From Pseudomonadaceae bacterium (GTDB taxonomy: Bacteria > Pseudomonadota > Gammaproteobacteria > Pseudomonadales > Pseudomonadaceae): a stretch of DNA of 64,000 bases. The notes under the pieces are model-generated. The model made no database searches. It had not been told where the DNA came from and saw nothing but the letters and a program-made list of their open reading frames with translations. Each line of letters starts with the position of its first letter. Within the stretch, counting starts at the first letter, position 1. Where the stretch lies: assembly GCA_900766265.1 (NCBI GenBank), contig CAAFUS010000010.1, positions 434,001 through 498,000 on the forward strand, in the 5' to 3' direction. Positions 8,988 to 17,360 of the stretch are shown piece after piece. The position numbers and the translations under genes are program-made.

Positions 8988-9323
8988 ATGAAGATCGCAG
9001 AGCTGGTCAGGCACTGGGAAAACGAAGCCAAAGGCAACATGACCCGCACCCGCTACAGCATTCCGCTGGACCTGGAAGCGGCGGCGCGCCTGGCAGCGCT
9101 GGCGGAGATGTATCCCAAGCGAAGCACCGAGGCGCTGCTCGGCGAACTGGTCAGTGCGGCGCTGGAGGCGGTAGAGACCAGCATGCCCTACGAGCAGGGC
9201 AGCGAAGTGATCACTACCGACGAACAAGGCGACCCGGTGTACGAGGATGTAGGACCGACGCCGCGCTTTCTCGAGCTGTCGAAGAAGCACTTGTTACGCC
9301 TGCAGCAGGAACAGGAACCCTGA
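8988..9323 (+). CDS. Conserved small protein of unknown function, ppc-adjacent
   Basis: 111 residues. The start at 8988 is chosen because an excellent AGGAGG lies six bases upstream; the frame is open further upstream but without initiation signals. The first 50 residues look like a ribbon-helix-helix or arc-like segment (TRTRYSIPLDLEAAARLAALAEMYPKR), followed by an acidic, Glu-rich C-terminal half. A DNA-binding role is only suggested. It is transcribed divergently from ppc, and similar genes occur next to ppc in other Pseudomonas (recollection). Confidence 0.8.
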   Translation: MKIAELVRHWENEAKGNMTRTRYSIPLDLEAAARLAALAEMYPKRSTEALLGELVSAALEAVETSMPYEQGSEVITTDEQGDPVYEDVGPTPRFLELSKKHLLRLQQEQEP

Positions 9324-9371
9324 CGCCCGCAAACACGCGTCGCAGCGCGCTGCGCACATACCTTCCCCACT

Positions 9372-9398
9372 GAACGTTTGCGAGACGCTGCCCTCTGA
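9372..9398 (+). promoter_or_regulatory. AlgU (sigma-22/RpoE-type) promoter for the lipoprotein operon
   Basis: GAACGT (9372-9377), a 16-base spacer and TCTGA (9394-9398) match the Pseudomonas AlgU consensus GAACTT-N16/17-TCTGA at nearly every position. It lies 94 bases before the DUF4398 lipoprotein start. The P. aeruginosa counterpart genes (PA3691-lptF) are known to be AlgU-dependent, which fits. Confidence 0.75.
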
Positions 9399-9491
9399 AA
9401 AACTATGCCACGTCGCCCCACCGCCCCGAGGTTGGGCCCTGGACAGCACGTTTGAGGCATTCACTGTCAGACATTCCACTGGAGACTGAGC

Positions 9492-9893
9492 ATGAGCGAA
9501 AACACTGCCGGAACCCTGAAATCACGTATTCGTCTGCCGGGCATCGCTGCCCTGGCCCTGAGCGGCCTCGTACTGGCCGGCTGCGCGGGCAGCCCTCCGC
9601 CGAAGGAGCAGTTCGCCGTCACCGAATCCGCCGTTCTCAATGCCGAAAGCGCCGGAGCCACCGAGTTCGCAGCAGTCGAAATGCGCAACGCCCGTGACAA
9701 GTGGAACCAGGCACAACAGGAGATGCAGCAGGAAAACTACGACAAGGCGCGCAAGCTGGCCGAACAGGCTGAGTGGGACGCCCGTGTGGCCGAGCGCAAG
9801 GCGCAGGCTGCCAAGGCACAGCGGGCTGTGCAGGACGCCAACCAGGGCATTCAGGAGCTGCGCGAAGAGAGCATGCGTGCCGTGCCGCAATAA
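9492..9893 (+). CDS. DUF4398-domain outer-membrane lipoprotein
   Basis: 133 residues. The lipoprotein signal ends in L-A-G-C at about residue 31, followed by GSPPP. The mature part is a long charged helix (residues 48-120) with repeated Ala, Gln, Glu, Lys and Arg, the DUF4398 pattern, likely coiled coil. No catalytic residue is evident. It is the first gene of a pair with the OmpA-like gene 113 bases downstream; both share the DUF4398-type helix. A stress-envelope role is inferred from the AlgU-type promoter. Confidence 0.85.
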   Translation: MSENTAGTLKSRIRLPGIAALALSGLVLAGCAGSPPPKEQFAVTESAVLNAESAGATEFAAVEMRNARDKWNQAQQEMQQENYDKARKLAEQAEWDARVAERKAQAAKAQRAVQDANQGIQELREESMRAVPQ

Positions 9894-9913
9894 GCCCTGA
9901 CGCCCACGCTTTT

Positions 9914-9963
9914 CGTTGAAAAGCCTGCAGGTACCGCAGTCATCGTGCCATTCCTTTTCAACG
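9914..9963. repeat. Inverted repeat between the two lipoprotein genes
   Basis: CGTTGAAAAG (9914-9923) is perfectly complementary to CTTTTCAACG (9954-9963), enclosing 30 bases that contain a further CTGC/GCAG pairing. It lies in the 113-base gap of a two-gene operon. No T tract follows, so RNA processing, partial attenuation or protection of the upstream mRNA are possible roles. Confidence 0.6.
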
Positions 9964-10006
9964 ATCTGCCCATTGTCGATCCGCATCAACACAGGATGAC
10001 CAGATC

Positions 10007-10813
10007 ATGCACAAACTCATTACCCTCCCTACGCTGCTCGCCGTAAGCATCGGCCTGACCGCCTGCGCCACTCCGCCGAACGAGAACCTCGAGCAGGCAC
10101 GTGCGCATTTCATCTCGCTGCAGAACAATCCCCAGGCTGCGCAGGTGGCCGCACTGGAAACACGTGATGCCGAGCAGATGCTCAACAAGGCGACCCAGGC
10201 GTACGAAAACGATGAGGACAAGGAGCGCGTCGATCAGCTCGCCTACCTGACCAAGCGCCGCGTCGAGCTGGCCGAGCAGACCATCGCGCTGCGCACCGCC
10301 GAACAGGAACTCGAGCAGACCTCGGCCAGACGCGCCGAAGCACGCCTCGAATCCCGTGACGCCCAGTTGCGCCGCCAGCAGGAAGAGATCCGCAAGCTGC
10401 AGGAGGACCTGCAGACCAGGCAGACCGAACGCGGCACGCTGGTAACCTTTGGTGATGTACTGTTCGACTTGGACCGTGCCGAGCTCAAGCCCGGCGGCAT
10501 GCGCGACGTGCAGAAGCTCGCGGACTTCCTCAACGAGAATCCTGATCGTCAGCTCATCGTCGAGGGTTATACCGATAGCACCGGTTCGGACGCCTACAAC
10601 CTGCGCCTGTCCGAGCGTCGCGCAGAAGCCGTCCGCGCCGCCCTGGTTCGCATGGGCGTGGATGCGCGCCGCATCGTGACCCGTGGCTACGGCCCGGAAT
10701 ACCCGGTCGCCAGCAACTCCACCGCTTCGGGCCGGGCGATGAACCGCCGGGTGGAAGTCACCATCTCCAACGACTCGCAGCCGGTTCGCGAGCGTTCGAG
10801 CATGGGCGGTTAG
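10007..10813 (+). CDS. lptF: OmpA-family outer-membrane lipoprotein, LptF-like
   Basis: 268 residues. A lipobox L-T-A-C lies at about residues 18-21. Residues 25-140 form a DUF4398-like helical, coiled-coil stretch (RRQQEEIRKLQEDLQTRQ). Residues 145-262 are an OmpA C-terminal peptidoglycan-binding domain with FGDVLFDLDRAELKPGG, VEGYTDSTGSDAYN and LSERRAEAVRAAL, including the Asp and Arg residues that hold diaminopimelate. It should tether outer membrane to peptidoglycan. It matches P. aeruginosa LptF in architecture, size and neighbour. It is followed by a strong terminator. Confidence 0.85.
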   Translation: MHKLITLPTLLAVSIGLTACATPPNENLEQARAHFISLQNNPQAAQVAALETRDAEQMLNKATQAYENDEDKERVDQLAYLTKRRVELAEQTIALRTAEQELEQTSARRAEARLESRDAQLRRQQEEIRKLQEDLQTRQTERGTLVTFGDVLFDLDRAELKPGGMRDVQKLADFLNENPDRQLIVEGYTDSTGSDAYNLRLSERRAEAVRAALVRMGVDARRIVTRGYGPEYPVASNSTASGRAMNRRVEVTISNDSQPVRERSSMGG

Positions 10814-10834
10814 GCGAACTGTCGCGCCAACGAG

Positions 10835-10860
10835 AAAGCCCCGCATCTCGCGGGGCTTTT
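10835..10860 (+). terminator. Rho-independent terminator of the lipoprotein operon
   Basis: AAAGCCCCGC (10835-10844), a five-base loop and GCGGGGCTTT (10850-10859), followed by T, starting 22 bases after the lptF stop. On the minus strand its A-run also reads as T, so it may also work on the opposite strand. Confidence 0.9.
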
Positions 10861-11024
10861 CATTTCAGGCTGGGTCTTGATTATTGGCGGCGGTGGCTGT
10901 CCGTGGCGCCGGTGGCCGCCGCGCTCCTGAATGCAACCCTGCCCATGAAAGCGGTCTTGACCGCGAGCTTTCGCAGGGCTTCACCCGCCCTGCGCGGGCA
11001 CGACCGTTGCGCGTCCAATCAGCG

Positions 11025-11354
11025 TCAGGGCTGCTCGGCCGCCGCCGGAACCCCTTGGCCCATGCAACGGACCGCACGCTTGCGCTTGTCCACCAGCACC
11101 CCGGTCAGGCCCTTCTGCTCGGTGTCGAACAGCACCAGGACGCCGTCGATGCACTGCGCCACCTGGGGCGCCGGGCTCAGCGACACCCGGTAGTCCTCTC
11201 CCGGCACCGTCTTGAGCATGGTGTAGTCGTTGAGCAGCAATGCATCTTCCGGACGCGACAGGTACAGGTAGCCGTAGTACCAGAGCACCAGGACGGTACC
11301 GATGACGGTGCCAACGGCGGTAAGGATCAAGGGGATGGGGCTTCGCTCGCTCAT
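11025..11354 (-). CDS. Small single-pass membrane protein, unknown function
   Basis: 109 residues from the ATG at 11354. One hydrophobic segment (about residues 8-31, ending in WYYGYLYLS) is followed by a hydrophilic domain of 75 residues with two cysteines. I recognise no family. The gene lies 53 bases after the QEGLA-motif gene on the same strand, so it is probably in the same transcript. A longer open frame extends upstream inside that gene, but this ATG gives the plausible short cytoplasmic head before the membrane helix. A nearby inverted repeat (10972-10994) lies downstream. Confidence 0.65.
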   Translation of the reverse strand: MSERSPIPLILTAVGTVIGTVLVLWYYGYLYLSRPEDALLLNDYTMLKTVPGEDYRVSLSPAPQVAQCIDGVLVLFDTEQKGLTGVLVDKRKRAVRCMGQGVPAAAEQP

Positions 11355-11407
11355 GCGGGGTTCCGTTTGCGGATCGGACCAGGCCGGCCGCCATGGGCCG
11401 GCTCCGA

Positions 11408-12703
11408 TCAGAGGATGTTGGCGTAGTCGGCCTCGATGCGGTCGAGGCTCAGGTGATTGAGGAAGTTGGAAAAGCACATCCAGGCCGACAGCGCGTTGAG
11501 GTCCTGGAACTGCTGGGGCAGATACTTGGGCGGCACCACCATGCCTTCGTCTACTAGTTGGCGCAGCGTACGCAGGTCCTCGAGCGTCGTCTTGCCACAG
11601 AAGAGCAGCGGGATCTGCTCCAGCCTTCCCTTGCGCACCGCCAGCTGAATGTAGTTGTAGACCATGATGAAGCCCTTCAGGTAGGACAGGTCCTTGGTGA
11701 AGGGCAGGCCATCGGGTATCGAGCCGCGGAACACCCGGCTGGCATTGCTGTAGCACTCGTCGGCCGAGTAGCCCTGCTCGCGGAAGAAGGCGAACACGTC
11801 GAGGAAGTCGGCGCCCTCCTCGGCCATGTGGATGGCCCGCGTGCGGTTGGTGAGCTTGCGCAGGCGCGTCGGATAGGACGCGAAGGCGATCACCTCCATC
11901 AGGATCGCCAGGCCTTCCTGGGTCACGGTCGACGACGGCGGGCCCTTGGCCAGGAAGGTGCAGATCGGCTGATTCTGCCCGTTGAGGGTGGTGCCGACAT
12001 GCACCAGCCCTTCATGGACTTCCAGGGCCCGGACGTCACGCGGGTTGAACATCGCATCGCTGCGGATCTTGATGTAGTCGGCACCGGCGGCGGCATCGGC
12101 AAGAATGCCGTCGGACTCGAATACCCGGATCACGCCCTCACCCTCGCCGAACACCGCATCGAGGCGCGACTGCAGCAGCACCACGGCTTCCTTGGCGGTC
12201 ACCGTCTTGGGTTCGTCCTTGAGGTCGCTGCGATCAGCGATGTTGTTCAGGTAGTCCGACAGCATCAGCCCGAGATCGGCCAGGGTCGGATCGCCGGCAT
12301 GGAAGGCATCGGAGGCCGCGCCGTAAAGCTCCTGGGAGATCATTCCAAAGTCGGCCGTGCCGCGTGCCTCGAGCATGCGGATCACCATGCGGTATTCCTT
12401 GCACATGCGCCGCATGATCTGCCCCACCGGGCTGAACTGGCCGAGCTGACGAGTGATGTCTCGCTCGATGTCCTGGAATTCCCGCTTCTTCGCGCCGGAA
12501 TCGAAGGCCAGCGGGCGCCCGTCATAATAGTGGCGGTCGACCTGGGGAAGCTCCCGGCATTCGCTCTCGAAGAAACGCTGGCGAACGCCCTCGTCCCACT
12601 TCACCGCATCGAGCACCCGCACAGGCGTCTGGGCCTCGACGATGCGATCGGACAGCGCACGCACGATGCTCTGGTATTCGTCCAGGTTGTTACGGGTGTT
12701 CAT
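11408..12703 (-). CDS. QEGLA-motif (DUF1704/TIGR02421) metallopeptidase-like protein
   Basis: 431 residues. It carries H230-E-G-L-V-H235, a zinc HExxH motif, followed by T-Q-E263-G-L-A, whose Glu is placed to be the third ligand. This is the DUF1704 family, named flavohemoglobin expression-modulating QEGLA motif protein in bacteria. Eukaryotic relatives are the MATCAP tyrosine carboxypeptidases, so a carboxypeptidase-like activity is plausible, but no bacterial substrate is established. No signal peptide, so cytoplasmic. It lies downstream of lysS on the same strand after a hairpin, with the small membrane-protein gene behind it. Confidence 0.82.
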   Translation of the reverse strand: MNTRNNLDEYQSIVRALSDRIVEAQTPVRVLDAVKWDEGVRQRFFESECRELPQVDRHYYDGRPLAFDSGAKKREFQDIERDITRQLGQFSPVGQIMRRMCKEYRMVIRMLEARGTADFGMISQELYGAASDAFHAGDPTLADLGLMLSDYLNNIADRSDLKDEPKTVTAKEAVVLLQSRLDAVFGEGEGVIRVFESDGILADAAAGADYIKIRSDAMFNPRDVRALEVHEGLVHVGTTLNGQNQPICTFLAKGPPSSTVTQEGLAILMEVIAFASYPTRLRKLTNRTRAIHMAEEGADFLDVFAFFREQGYSADECYSNASRVFRGSIPDGLPFTKDLSYLKGFIMVYNYIQLAVRKGRLEQIPLLFCGKTTLEDLRTLRQLVDEGMVVPPKYLPQQFQDLNALSAWMCFSNFLNHLSLDRIEADYANIL

Positions 12704-12788
12704 CCAAACCTCGCCAGCGATGAGCCGTACCTGTCAGGTTACACGAGCGAACCGCTCGCGTCGGGAAGCCGTTCGCCATTGACGACTG

Positions 12789-12812
12789 GCGTCCGGGCTT
12801 GTGCCCGGACGC
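12789..12812. terminator. GC hairpin after lysS
   Basis: A perfect 10-base stem GCGTCCGGGC/GCCCGGACGC with a four-base loop lies directly beyond the lysS stop. It has no T tract, so it is a weak or Rho-assisted terminator, or an mRNA 3'-end stabiliser. Confidence 0.5.
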
Positions 12813-12819
12813 GCCGGCG

Positions 12820-14319
12820 TCACTCGGGGCGCATGTGCGGGAAGAGGATCACATCGCGGATCGAGGGGGAATTGGTCAGCAGCATGACCAGGCGATCGAT
12901 GCCGATACCCTCGCCCGCGGTGGGCGGCATACCGTATTCCAGCGCGCGGACGAAATCGGCGTCGAAATGCATGGCCTCGTCATCGCCGGCGTCCTTTTCG
13001 CGTACCTGGGCGTGGAAACGCTCGGCCTGGTCTTCGGCATCGTTCAGCTCGGAATAGGCATTGGCGATCTCACGGCCCCCGATGAACAGCTCGAAACGGT
13101 CAGTCACGCTCGGATCGTCGTCGCTTCGGCGGGCCAGCGGCGAGACCTCGAACGGGTAACGGGTGATGAAGGTCGGCTGTTCAAGCTTGTGCTCGACCAG
13201 CTCCTCGAAAATCATCACCTGCAACTTGCCCAGCCCTTCGTGGCCGAGCACCTTGGCGCCCGCCTTTTTGGCGATGGCACGGGCGGTGTCGACGTCCTGC
13301 AGGTCGGCGGCGCTGATCTCGGGGTTGAACTTCAGAATCGCATCGAACACCGACAGGCGGGCGAAGGGCTCGCCAAAATGGAAGACCTTGTCGCCGTAGG
13401 GCACGTCGGTCGTCCCGAGCACCAGCTGCGCGAGTTCGCGGAACAGCTCCTCGGTCAGGTCCATGTTGTCTTCGTAGTCGGCGTAGGCCTGGTAGAACTC
13501 GAGCATGGTGAACTCGGGGTTGTGCCGGGTCGAAACGCCTTCGTTACGGAAGTTGCGATTGATCTCGAAGACTTTCTCGAAGCCACCGACTACCAGGCGC
13601 TTGAGGTAGAGCTCCGGCGCGATGCGCAGGAACATCGGCAGGTCCAGCGCGTTGTGATGAGTCTCGAACGGCTTGGCCGCGGCGCCACCGGGAATCGTCT
13701 GCAGCATCGGCGTCTCGACTTCAAGGAAGTCGCGCTCGTTGAGGAACTTGCGGATGTGGCCGATCACCTGGGAGCGCACGCGGAAGGTGTGGCGGGTTTC
13801 CTCGTTGACGATCAGGTCGACGTAGCGCTGGCGGTAGCGTTGCTCGGTGTCGGTCAGGCCGTGGTGCTTGTCCGGCAGCGGGCGAAGCGACTTGGTCAGC
13901 AGGCGCACGTCGGTCATCTCGACGTAGAGGTCGCCCTTGCCCGAGCGCGCCAGGGTGCCTTCGGCGGCGATGATGTCACCCAAGTCCCAGTGCTTGATGG
14001 CGTCTAGGGTCTCGGCCGGCAGCGTCTTGCGGTTGACGTAGACCTGGATGCGCCCGGTCATGTCCTGCAGCACCATGAACGCGCCGCGGTTGAGCATGAT
14101 GCGCCCGGCGACCTTCACCGGGATCGCCGCTTCAGCCAGCTCTTCCTTGGTCTTGTCCGCGTATTTCTGCTGCAGGTCGTTGCAGTAGCTGTCGCGACGG
14201 AAGTCATTGGGGAAGGCATTACCCTGCTCGCGCGCGGCAGCAAGTTTCTCCTTGCGCTGGGCGATCAGCTTGTTTTCTTCCTCTTGGATGGCGTGCTGGT
14301 TCAGCGGTTGTTCGCTCAT
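12820..14319 (-). CDS. lysS: Lysyl-tRNA synthetase, class II
   Basis: 499 residues. The N-terminal OB-fold anticodon domain (GRIMLNRGAFMVLQD) is followed by the class II catalytic core: motif 1 around FLEVETPML, motif 2 around NRNFRNEGVSTRHNPEFTM and motif 3 GIDRLVMLLTNSPSIRDV near the C-terminus. It charges tRNA-Lys. It follows prfB by 115 bases in the same direction, the conserved prfB-lysS order, with short repeats in between. Confidence 0.97.
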   Translation of the reverse strand: MSEQPLNQHAIQEEENKLIAQRKEKLAAAREQGNAFPNDFRRDSYCNDLQQKYADKTKEELAEAAIPVKVAGRIMLNRGAFMVLQDMTGRIQVYVNRKTLPAETLDAIKHWDLGDIIAAEGTLARSGKGDLYVEMTDVRLLTKSLRPLPDKHHGLTDTEQRYRQRYVDLIVNEETRHTFRVRSQVIGHIRKFLNERDFLEVETPMLQTIPGGAAAKPFETHHNALDLPMFLRIAPELYLKRLVVGGFEKVFEINRNFRNEGVSTRHNPEFTMLEFYQAYADYEDNMDLTEELFRELAQLVLGTTDVPYGDKVFHFGEPFARLSVFDAILKFNPEISAADLQDVDTARAIAKKAGAKVLGHEGLGKLQVMIFEELVEHKLEQPTFITRYPFEVSPLARRSDDDPSVTDRFELFIGGREIANAYSELNDAEDQAERFHAQVREKDAGDDEAMHFDADFVRALEYGMPPTAGEGIGIDRLVMLLTNSPSIRDVILFPHMRPE

Positions 14320-14375
14320 ATCGGGTCGTCCCGGTCAATCGTCTTCGTAAAGGGTTGCACAAGCCCCGGGCGGCG

Positions 14376-14429
14376 AGCCTCGGTGTACGAGGCTGCCGCG
14401 TGTGTGGCTTGCAGCTTGAGGCTTGCCGC
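14376..14429. repeat. Hairpin plus degenerate 7-nt repeats between prfB and lysS
   Basis: AGCCTCG/CGAGGCT (14376-14382 and 14388-14394) forms a small stem. It is followed by 7-base units GGCTTGC, AGCTTGA, GGCTTGC (14406-14426) that read CAAGCNN on the minus strand. The same CAAGC/AAGCT heptad style recurs between guaB and guaA, suggesting one repeat family. Confidence 0.5.
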
Positions 14430-14434
14430 TGCGT

Positions 14435-15530
14435 TCAAAGGCCCTGTTTCAGGCTGGCTTCGAGGTACTCGTCGATGTCACCGTCCAGCACCTTGTCGCA
14501 ATCGCTGCGCTCGACGCCGGTACGCAGGTCCTTGATGCGCGACTGGTCGAGCACGTAGGAACGGATCTGGTGACCCCAGCCGATATCCGACTTGGAGTCC
14601 TCCAGCGCCTGGGACGCGGCGTTGCGCTTCTGCATCTCCAGCTCGTACAACTTGGCCCGCAGCATCTTCATCGCGGTGTCCTTGTTGGCGTGCTGGGAGC
14701 GTTCGTTCTGACAGGCCACCACGGTGTTGGTCGGCACGTGGGTGATACGCACCGCCGAGTCGGTGGTGTTGACGTGCTGGCCACCGGCACCCGAGGAGCG
14801 ATAGGTGTCGATGCGCAGGTCGGACGGATTGATCTCGATCTCGATGTTGTCGTCGATTTCCGGCGACACGAACACCGCGGTGAACGAGGTGTGGCGGCGG
14901 TTGCCGGAATCGAACGGGCTCTTGCGGACCAGGCGGTGCACGCCGATCTCGGTACGCAGCCAACCGAAGGCGTATTCGCCCTTGATGTGCAGTGTCGCGC
15001 CCTTGATACCGGCGACCTCGCCTTCGGACAACTCAATGATGGTCGCGTCGAAGCCGTGCTTGTCGGCCCAGCGCAGGTACATGCGCAGCAGCATGTTGGC
15101 CCAGTCCTGGGCTTCGGTGCCGCCGGAGCCGGCCTGAATGTCGAGGTAAGCGTTGTTGGGGTCCATCTCGCCACTGAACATGCGGCGAAATTCCAGCCCT
15201 TCGAGGATGCCGCGTAGGCGGTCTAGTTCGGCGGCTACATCGTCCACCGCGCTCTGGTCGTTCTCCTCGACGGCCATGTCGAGCAGATCGCGCGAGTCGG
15301 CCAGGCTCCCGGTAAGGTCGTCGATGGTTTCGACGATCTGCGCCAGGGTCGCACGCTCGCGACCCAGGTTCTGGGCGTAGTCGGGGTTGTTCCAGACGTT
15401 TGGGTCTTCGAGTTCGCGGTTTACTTCGACGAGACGATCATGCTTCTGATCGTAGTCAAAGATACCCCCGAATTGACTGGGTGCGGTCGGAGAGGTCCTT
15501 GATGCTGTTGAGGATCGGGTTGATTTCCAT
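14435..15530 (-). CDS. prfB: Peptide chain release factor 2, programmed +1 frameshift
   Basis: The gene starts at ATG 15530, reads 24 codons to CTT (15461-15459), meets an in-frame TGA, and continues in the +1 frame from GAC at 15457 to the stop at 14435, giving 364 residues, one fewer than E. coli RF2. The SPF tripeptide that reads UGA/UAA falls at residues 204-206 and the catalytic GGQ at 249-251. RF2 releases peptides at UGA and UAA. The frameshift autoregulates it, because scarce RF2 slows reading of the internal UGA. It is probably cotranscribed with lysS. Confidence 0.96.
15455..15470 (-). promoter_or_regulatory. prfB: prfB programmed +1 frameshift site
   Basis: On the minus strand the sequence reads C-GGGGG-TAT-CTT-TGA-C. 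The GGGGG acts as an internal Shine-Dalgarno three bases before the CTT slip codon, and TGA-C is the poor stop context. This is the canonical RF2 recoding signal, with C in place of the usual A at its first base. Confidence 0.95.
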
Positions 15531-15589
15531 AGGGCGGGCAGCTCTCAATCGGACGTTGCGAAAAGCCGACGATTATAGCGCAGCAGAAA

Positions 15590-15612
15590 GTCCCTGACAG
15601 CCCGCCAGGGAC
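15590..15612 (-). terminator. Hairpin after the GMC oxidoreductase gene
   Basis: GTCCCTG (15590-15596) pairs with CAGGGAC (15606-15612) around a nine-base loop; on the minus strand it is followed by TTTCTGCTG. It lies 14 bases past the stop of the upstream gene and ahead of prfB. A weak intrinsic terminator is likely. Confidence 0.5.
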
Positions 15613-15625
15613 GATCCCGAGGGCC

Positions 15626-17284
15626 TCAGTGCGCCGTTGCCGTTTCCTTCTGCGGAACCGACTCGACGGCGCAAGCTGCGGCCTTGGCCCGCTGGCTGCC
15701 GAGAATCAGGTCGGCGGCCTTCTCAGCGATCATCAGCACCGGCGAGCAGGTATTGCCCGAGACGATGTTCGGCATGATCGAGGCATCCACCACGCGCAGC
15801 CCGGCGATGCCATGGACGCGCAGCTCGGCATCCACCACGGCGTCGGCGCCCTGTCCCATCTTGCAGGTGCCGACGGGATGGAAAATGGTAGTGCCAATCT
15901 CGCGCGCGGCATCGTGCAGCTCAGCCTCGCTCTGGTAGTCCGGGCCCGGTTTGTATTCCTCTGGGTGATAGCGCGCCAGGGCCGGTGCGGCGACGATACG
16001 GCGGGTCAGGCGGATCGCATCGGCGGCGACCTGCAGGTCGCGCTCGTCAGTTAGATAGTTGGGCTGGATCGACGGCGCGATCCGCGGATCAGCGGAGCGG
16101 ATTTCCACGCGGCCGCGGCTGCACGGCCGCAGGTTGCAGACCGAGGCGGTGAAGGCCGGGAAGCTGTGCAGCGGGTCGCCGAACTTGTCCAGCGACAAGG
16201 GCTGCACGTGATATTGCAGGTTTGCCGAGGGCTGCGAGGGATCGGAGCGGGCGAAGGCACCGAGCTGGCTGGGCGCCATCGCGAGCGGCCCGCTGCGGCT
16301 AGTCAGGTAACGCACCCCCATGCCCATCTTGCCCCACAGCGTCGAGGCCAGCTGGTTTAGGGTCGAGACACCGCTGATCTTGTACACCAGGCGTAGCTGC
16401 AGATGATCCTGCAGGTTGCCGCCGACACCGTTCAGCTCGTGACGCACCCCGATCCCAAGCCGTTCCAGCAAAGGCCTGGGGCCGATCCCCGAGCGCTGCA
16501 GGAGCGTCGGCGAGCCGATCGAGCCGGCGCACAGCAGCACTTCGCGGCGCGCACGCACCTCCTGCTGCACGCCGTCGCGCCGCAGCGACAGCCCGACCGC
16601 CCGCCCATCCTCCAGCAGAACCCGCTCCACTTCGGCATGGGTCCAGACCACCAGGTTGCTGCGCTTGCTCACCGGTCGCAGAAAGGCCTTTGAGGCGTTC
16701 CAGCGTATGCCGCTGCGCTGGTTGACCTGAAAGTAGCCGCATCCTTCGTTATCACCGCCGTTGAAGTCATCGACGCTGGCGATGCCGCTTTCACGCGCGG
16801 CGTCGCGGAAGGCATCAAGGATGTCCCACGACAGGCGCTGCTGCTCGACGCGCCACTCGCCCTCGCCACCATGAAATTCGCTGCCCCCGCCATGATGGTT
16901 CTGGGTTCGCTTGAACAGGGGGAGCACGTCCTTCCAGGCCCAGCCGGGGTTGCCCGCCTCGGCCCATAGGTCGTAATCACGGGCCTGTCCGCGCATGTAG
17001 ATCATCCCGTTGATCGACGAGCAACCGCCCAGCACCTTGCCGCGCGGGTACCTGAGCGAACGCCCGTTCAGCCCGGGCTCGTTCTCGGTGTTGAAGCACC
17101 AGTCGGTACGTGGATTGCCGATGCAGTAGAGGTACCCCACCGGAATGTGGATCCAGGGGTAGTTGTCGCGGCCGCCAGCCTCCAGCAACAGCACCCGTAC
17201 CCCCGGGTCGGACGACAACCGGTTGGCCAACAGGCAGCCGGCGGGGCCGGCCCCGACGATCAGGTAATCGAACTGCTCCACCAT
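15626..17284 (-). CDS. GMC-family FAD-dependent oxidoreductase (choline/alcohol dehydrogenase-like)
   Basis: 552 residues from the ATG at 17284, preceded by GTGGAG; a GTG 15 bases upstream is an alternative. The FAD Rossmann motif VGAGPAG is at residues 10-16. GMC signature regions are PRGKVLGGCSSINGMIYMRG, LCAGSIGSPTLLQRSGIGP and the C-terminal HPVGTCKMG plus GNTCSPVLMIAEKAADLI, which supply the active-site His and Asn. Substrates in the family are primary alcohols, choline or alkanols, and this one cannot be fixed. No betB or betI gene is adjacent, so it need not be a choline dehydrogenase. It is upstream of prfB on the same strand with a hairpin between. Confidence 0.88.
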   Translation of the reverse strand: MVEQFDYLIVGAGPAGCLLANRLSSDPGVRVLLLEAGGRDNYPWIHIPVGYLYCIGNPRTDWCFNTENEPGLNGRSLRYPRGKVLGGCSSINGMIYMRGQARDYDLWAEAGNPGWAWKDVLPLFKRTQNHHGGGSEFHGGEGEWRVEQQRLSWDILDAFRDAARESGIASVDDFNGGDNEGCGYFQVNQRSGIRWNASKAFLRPVSKRSNLVVWTHAEVERVLLEDGRAVGLSLRRDGVQQEVRARREVLLCAGSIGSPTLLQRSGIGPRPLLERLGIGVRHELNGVGGNLQDHLQLRLVYKISGVSTLNQLASTLWGKMGMGVRYLTSRSGPLAMAPSQLGAFARSDPSQPSANLQYHVQPLSLDKFGDPLHSFPAFTASVCNLRPCSRGRVEIRSADPRIAPSIQPNYLTDERDLQVAADAIRLTRRIVAAPALARYHPEEYKPGPDYQSEAELHDAAREIGTTIFHPVGTCKMGQGADAVVDAELRVHGIAGLRVVDASIMPNIVSGNTCSPVLMIAEKAADLILGSQRAKAAACAVESVPQKETATAH

Positions 17285-17360
17285 GTGCGGGTACTCCACG
17301 TCTTGTTGTTATCGTCCTGCGTACGCGATTCCACCGGCCCGCCTGGCGCCAGGCTGACGG

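Noticed and set aside
10915..11024. Small plus-strand frame after the lptF terminator
   Set aside because: It continues antisense into the small membrane-protein gene and has no ribosome-binding site; the region holds only inverted repeats.
15456..15458. In-frame stop in prfB as a sign of a pseudogene
   Set aside because: The surrounding GGGGG-TAT-CTT-TGA-C is the known RF2 recoding signal, and the rest of the gene is intact.
15626..17284. Calling the GMC gene betA
   Set aside because: The signature fits choline dehydrogenases but also other GMC alcohol dehydrogenases, and betB and betI are not adjacent; betT is over 17 kb away.
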